IMG/VR virus record: IMGVR_UViG_3300001533_002684
Span: 1-36,066 of that record
Origin: a virus
Direction: 5' to 3' (one strand)
Length of the DNA: 36,066 nucleotides
The notes below the pieces were generated by a model. It made no database searches and had not been told where the DNA came from. It was given only the letters and a program-made list of their open reading frames with translations. This document shows positions 34,102-36,066 of the stretch, piece by piece (within the stretch, counting starts at the first letter, position 1; each line of letters begins with the position of its first letter). A program made the position numbers and the translations under genes.

Positions 34102-34131
34102 TAGAGGGGGGACGCCCCTCTCTTTTCTTTA
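34102..34131 (+). terminator. Terminator-like hairpin with pyrimidine tail
   Basis: AGAGGGG pairs with CCCCTCT around a 5-base loop, followed by CTTTTCTTTA. The same element recurs at 34383-34412. It could stop transcription or be an RNA processing site. Confidence 0.55.
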
Positions 34132-34133
34132 TG

Positions 34134-34193
34134 GCCCCTCTCTTTTCTTTATGAAGGAGTGGTACGCCCACTCTGAAATTGAAATAGAGGAGG
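34134..34193 (+). repeat. 60-base leader repeat, copy 1
   Basis: Identical to 34395-34454. It carries the TTCTTTA element, a 6-bp hairpin GAGTGG/CCACTC and the ribosome site GAGGAGG of the following gene. Its first 20 bases (34134-34153) are a tandem copy of 34114-34133. Confidence 0.95.
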
Positions 34194-34199
34194 AACGTG

Positions 34200-34370
34200 A
34201 TGAAAGAAATGAAGGAAGAAGAGATATGGGAACCGTGGATGGAGGGGGAGTTGGAGTTTAGATGTGTGGAGCCGCCGGAGCCGCCCTCTTCAGTGAAAAA
34301 CTGTATTAGAAGAGTGAGGAGAAGATTCAGGAGGAGTCAAAAGAAGGCAGAAGACTCCCGGAATGGATAG
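34200..34370 (+). CDS. Small charged protein
   Basis: A 56-codon gene with GAGGAGG six bases before ATG, supplied by the repeated leader. The N-terminal half is acidic (MKEMKEEEIWEPWMEGELEF) and the C-terminal half very basic (KNCIRRVRRRFRRSQKK), so the protein is strongly two-faced. It may bind RNA or DNA through the basic part. It is not similar to the other small proteins nearby. The strong ribosome site and leader support it as real. Confidence 0.55.
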   Translation: MKEMKEEEIWEPWMEGELEFRCVEPPEPPSSVKNCIRRVRRRFRRSQKKAEDSRNG

Positions 34371-34382
34371 ACCGCAGGACGG

Positions 34383-34412
34383 TAGAGGGGGGACGCCCCT
34401 CTCTTTTCTTTA
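34383..34412 (+). terminator. Terminator-like hairpin with pyrimidine tail
   Basis: A second copy of the element at 34102: AGAGGGG/CCCCTCT and CTTTTCTTTA, 13 bases after the stop codon of the preceding small gene. Confidence 0.55.
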
Positions 34413-34454
34413 TGAAGGAGTGGTACGCCCACTCTGAAATTGAAATAGAGGAGG
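34395..34454 (+). repeat. 60-base leader repeat, copy 2
   Basis: Identical to 34134-34193; it supplies the ribosome site for the gene at 34463, so a 5' leader has been duplicated in front of two unrelated genes. Confidence 0.95.
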
Positions 34455-34462
34455 TTCTCATT

Positions 34463-34711
34463 ATGAGAATTGTTGTGAGTCTGGACGCACTCAAGTCCGT
34501 CGTTGAAGGGCTTGAAGACCTTGGTGTATGTACCAGGGAAGACGTGAAAGTCGGGTTGGCAGATGCCAACGTGGATGTTTTTGTCGGTAAGTACGGTGCT
34601 AAGATGATTAGCATCGATACCGGCTCTTCGAAAGCGGATATTGATGAATTGTTTGATGAGGATCCCGAAGAACAGGAAGTACCGTCTGATCCCTTCGAGG
34701 ATCAGGCGTAA
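34463..34711 (+). CDS. Small acidic protein, unknown function
   Basis: An 82-residue protein: an alpha/beta first part (MRIVVSLDALKSVVEGLEDL, VDVFVGKYGAKMISIDTG) and a strongly acidic tail (DELFDEDPEEQEVPSDPFED). GAGGAGG eight bases before ATG 34463 fixes the start. The start codon is at the tip of a hairpin (TTCTCA 34455-34460 with TGAGAA 34464-34469). More stems lie in the gene, for example GTTGGCA/TGCCAAC, TGCTAA/TTAGCA and TGATCC/GGATCA. No family is recognised. Confidence 0.6.
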   Translation: MRIVVSLDALKSVVEGLEDLGVCTREDVKVGLADANVDVFVGKYGAKMISIDTGSSKADIDELFDEDPEEQEVPSDPFEDQA

Positions 34712-34984
34712 GCCGTCACAGGGACGTGTCTGCCGCTCGCACGGGGCAGTACACGACCCATCCTTTTCTTTATTAATGGAGTGGCACCGTGGTGAAGGGT
34801 AAGTCCGCTCGTACCCCCAGGGGTCTCTCTTCTTTACTGACGGTATGGGAAGACGGGACAGCTGATAAGGCTGCCGTCCCCGGGTGTGCGCGTAAGGGCT
34901 CAAGGCCGGCGCTATCCCCATCGGTACCCCGGGGAGACCGGTCCGGTTCTCCCCTTTCTTTATAAAGAGTAAGGAGGTACAGGT
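34712..34984 (+). other. Structured region with three TTCTTTA elements
   Basis: No gene is supported in 273 bases. Two terminator-like hairpins are seen: CGTGTCTGCC with GGCAGTACACG (about 34724-34756) before the element at 34766-34772, and GGGGAGA with TCTCCCC (about 34931-34954) before the one at 34956-34962. A third element is at 34830-34836. A 57-codon frame from GTG 34792 lacks a well-placed ribosome site. Confidence 0.5.
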
Positions 34985-35167
34985 ATGTTGACCAGGAAAC
35001 ATTTATTGGAGGGCTTGTTGATCTACGCCGACCGGCAGATCGATATGCTCAAAGAGACTATCAGGAAGAGAGGCCTGGTTCACAGGTCCACTCACCTGAA
35101 GGATGAATTGATCCTGTGGGAATCCCACAGGGACGAATTGAAAGATGAGTACAGGAGGTTAGCATGA
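34985..35167 (+). CDS. Small helical charged protein
   Basis: A 60-residue, almost fully helical protein (LLEGLLIYADRQIDMLKETI, LKDELILWESHRDELKDEYR), possibly a coiled coil. AAGGAGGT seven bases before ATG fixes the start and the stop overlaps the next start by 4 bases (ATGA). A strong hairpin CCTGTGGGA/TCCCACAGG lies in the gene. Function unknown. Confidence 0.6.
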   Translation: MLTRKHLLEGLLIYADRQIDMLKETIRKRGLVHRSTHLKDELILWESHRDELKDEYRRLA

Positions 35168-35331
35168 AATTGAACAAAGTTCGGTCGTTTGAACAAATAG
35201 TCAAGTCAGCCGGCAGTTGTGCTGGGAAGGCGATAGGCTATGGTGCCCTGTTTTGTATTGAGGCATATAAGAGTATGAACCAGGTCGCCCACATAGAGAA
35301 GCAGAGTCAAGAGAAGGAGAGGAGAGACTAG
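35164..35331 (+). CDS. Small protein coupled to the preceding gene
   Basis: A 55-codon gene that begins with ATGA overlapping the previous stop. AGGAGG lies a few bases upstream, inside the previous gene. The product has a basic start (MKLNKVRSFEQIVKS), a small hydrophobic middle (CAGKAIGYGALFCIEAYKSM), and a charged end. The middle is too short and polar to call a membrane helix with certainty. Function unknown; coupling suggests a partner of the 60-residue protein. Confidence 0.55.
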   Translation: MKLNKVRSFEQIVKSAGSCAGKAIGYGALFCIEAYKSMNQVAHIEKQSQEKERRD

Positions 35332-35445
35332 TCCTCTCCCTCTTTTGCCGGCCAGGCCGTGGGCTAAGCCCCGGGTAAGCCTGGACGGAACCCCCCTATT
35401 GCGTCGTTAGAATCAGACAAAGTCTGTCTAACATCGCTCTAACTA

Positions 35446-35500
35446 GGATAAGTTAGGATAGGATAAGTTAGGATAAGTTAGGATAAGTTAGGATAGGATA
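35446..35500 (+). repeat. GGATAAGTTA / GGATA tandem array
   Basis: Four copies of the 10-mer GGATAAGTTA (35446, 35461, 35471, 35481) are mixed with 5-base GGATA units (35456, 35491, 35496). Units are adjacent with no spacers, so it is not a CRISPR array. It could be iterons of an origin, a binding array, or slippage product. Confidence 0.9.
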
Positions 35501-35620
35501 GGAGGGGTAGATCTAACTAGGAGAGGTAGATCCCTTCTAAGTAGCACAGGCATTATGAGATGGGTAGTCAGTAGACTAGCCATGGATAGTAGCTTCTTCT
35601 CCCTATATATATAGAATAAC

Positions 35621-35650
35621 TTGACTAAGTAGAATGTTATACCCTATATT
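35621..35650 (+). promoter_or_regulatory. Candidate promoter
   Basis: TTGACT (35621-35626) and TATATT (35645-35650) are 18 bases apart, upstream of the last small genes. Confidence 0.35.
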
Positions 35651-35784
35651 ATTAGGGGAACACCGGATTTTGGTGGGATATATAGAGGACGGAAGAGACG
35701 AGATGAAGAGAAGGAAAAACTGTTGTAGTAGAAGCATTGTTGTACCCCGGCGAGTGTGGAGTACACGAGAAGAACGCCGATTAT

Positions 35785-35958
35785 ATGGTAGTAGAGATGA
35801 CGAAGATATATAGAGAAGAGGAGTACCGGATGTTCGTAGACCGATGGAATATGATGAAAGAGGACGGAGGATTCCGGTTTACCGACGTGCACGCCTACCT
35901 CGTAGAGTACGAAAATCATGAGATTACCGACTGGTCTATATACCAGGAGGTATGCTGA
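35785..35958 (+). CDS. Small protein, start uncertain
   Basis: An in-frame TTG at 35737 would give 73 residues and ATG 35785 gives 57; neither has a good ribosome site, so the first ATG is used. The protein is acidic and aromatic rich (YREEEYRMFVDRWNMMKEDG, DVHAYLVEYENHEITDWSIY). No family is recognised. It is followed by a TTCTTTA element and then the next small gene. The call as a gene rests on frame and context. Confidence 0.45.
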   Translation: MVVEMTKIYREEEYRMFVDRWNMMKEDGGFRFTDVHAYLVEYENHEITDWSIYQEVC

Positions 35959-35968
35959 TCCCTCTCTT

Positions 35969-35975
35969 TTCTTTA
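35969..35975 (+). repeat. Last TTCTTTA element
   Basis: The element occurs at 33962, 34125, 34145, 34406, 34766, 34830, 34956 and 35969, always between genes and often after a GC-rich hairpin and before a GGAGTGG-like stretch or a ribosome site. Confidence 0.7.
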
Positions 35976-36000
35976 CTGTAGATTACAACAGGAGGAAAAG

Positions 36001-36066
36001 ATGATGATTATAGTACAGGATAGCCACGTGGATCATGACATACCACCCTCTGTGGTGGAGGATGTA
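36001..36066 (+). CDS. Start of a gene cut by the right edge
   Basis: ATG 36001 follows GGAGG by six bases and stays open for 22 codons to the end of the window (MMIIVQDSHVDHDIPPSVVE...). Too little is present to suggest a product. The spacing and ribosome site match the other small genes in this block. Confidence 0.5.
   Translation, partial: MMIIVQDSHVDHDIPPSVVEDV

Larger units (their letters stand above)
33810..34199 (+). other. Structured intergenic region, about 390 bases
   Basis: No gene is supported; short frames of 16-27 codons lack good ribosome sites. Stems include 33818-33835 (6 bp), 33974-33996 (10 bp, one G-U), 33997-34034 (8-bp arms), 34051-34086 (7-bp arms), and the terminator-like hairpin at 34103-34131. 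A TTCTTTA element at 33962-33968 precedes the second stem. Confidence 0.55.
35332..35736 (+). other. Non-coding gap with hairpin, tandem array and promoter
   Basis: The 405 bases hold a likely terminator just after the small gene (GC-rich dyad near GACTAGTCCTCTCC then CTCTTTT, 35315-35346), a hairpin GTTAGA-AT-CAGAC with GTCTGTCTAAC (35406-35432), the tandem array at 35446-35500, and a promoter-like site at 35621-35650. No gene is seen; a 36-codon frame from 35703 is not supported. Confidence 0.55.

Noticed and set aside
34792-34965. 57-codon frame starting with GTG
   Set aside because: The ribosome site is too far away, the frame runs through two terminator-like hairpins, and composition is that of the structured RNA.
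35446-35500. CRISPR array
   Set aside because: Units are directly adjacent, 5-10 bases long and without spacers.
35703-35813. 36-codon frame with ATG at 35703
   Set aside because: The ribosome site is weak and the product is an odd basic string; it overlaps the better-supported small gene.

Overview
The window looks like part of the genome of a large tailed phage with a contractile tail (myovirus type). The evidence is a left block on the minus strand with the standard head and neck order: large terminase, an 857-residue protein, portal, small genes, prohead protease with a built-in acidic scaffold, a capsid-associated protein, major capsid protein, four connector or tail-completion proteins, and a tail sheath that runs off the left edge. 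Most genes have strong AGGAGG-type ribosome sites. There is no host marker, so the host is not identified.

Layout: (1) 1-16509, minus strand, virion morphogenesis. (2) 16585-26879, mostly plus strand: two basic proteins of unknown role, a small minus-strand helix-turn-helix gene, a winged-helix initiator or regulator with two internal iteron-like sites, small proteins, a Cys4 protein, an 1185-residue protein that begins with a Cas4/RecB-like nuclease domain and carries later hydrophobic segments, a calcineurin-like phosphoesterase, a small helix-turn-helix protein and a membrane protein. (3) 26965-30352, minus strand: five tandem paralogues of about 115-140 residues, then two paralogues of about 150 residues, then a two-pass membrane protein. 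(4) 30353-36066, plus strand: a more GC-rich block with a very different texture.

Block 4 is the most unusual part. From about 30445 to 35430 the sequence is packed with local inverted repeats, in coding and non-coding DNA alike. A 110-codon gene holds eight stem-loops end to end, the 385-base gap after it holds about nine more, and stems continue through an 832-codon gene and beyond. In nearly all imperfect stems I paired, the imperfection is a G-U pair in the plus-sense RNA, which suggests selection on that RNA. Three start codons sit at hairpin tips. The 832-residue protein has a DYDTD motif in a context resembling the catalytic double-psi beta-barrel of RNA polymerase beta-prime and of the QDE-1/YonO single-subunit family. 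A tRNA-like T-arm plus acceptor helix lies just after its stop codon. Downstream are tiny genes, a duplicated 60-base leader, eight TTCTTTA elements often preceded by hairpins, and a GGATAAGTTA tandem array.

My inference is that block 4 is an imported module: a divergent RNA polymerase made from a hyper-structured transcript, possibly a template or packaged RNA. Template use and RNA packaging are hypotheses; the structure and the motif are visible in the sequence.
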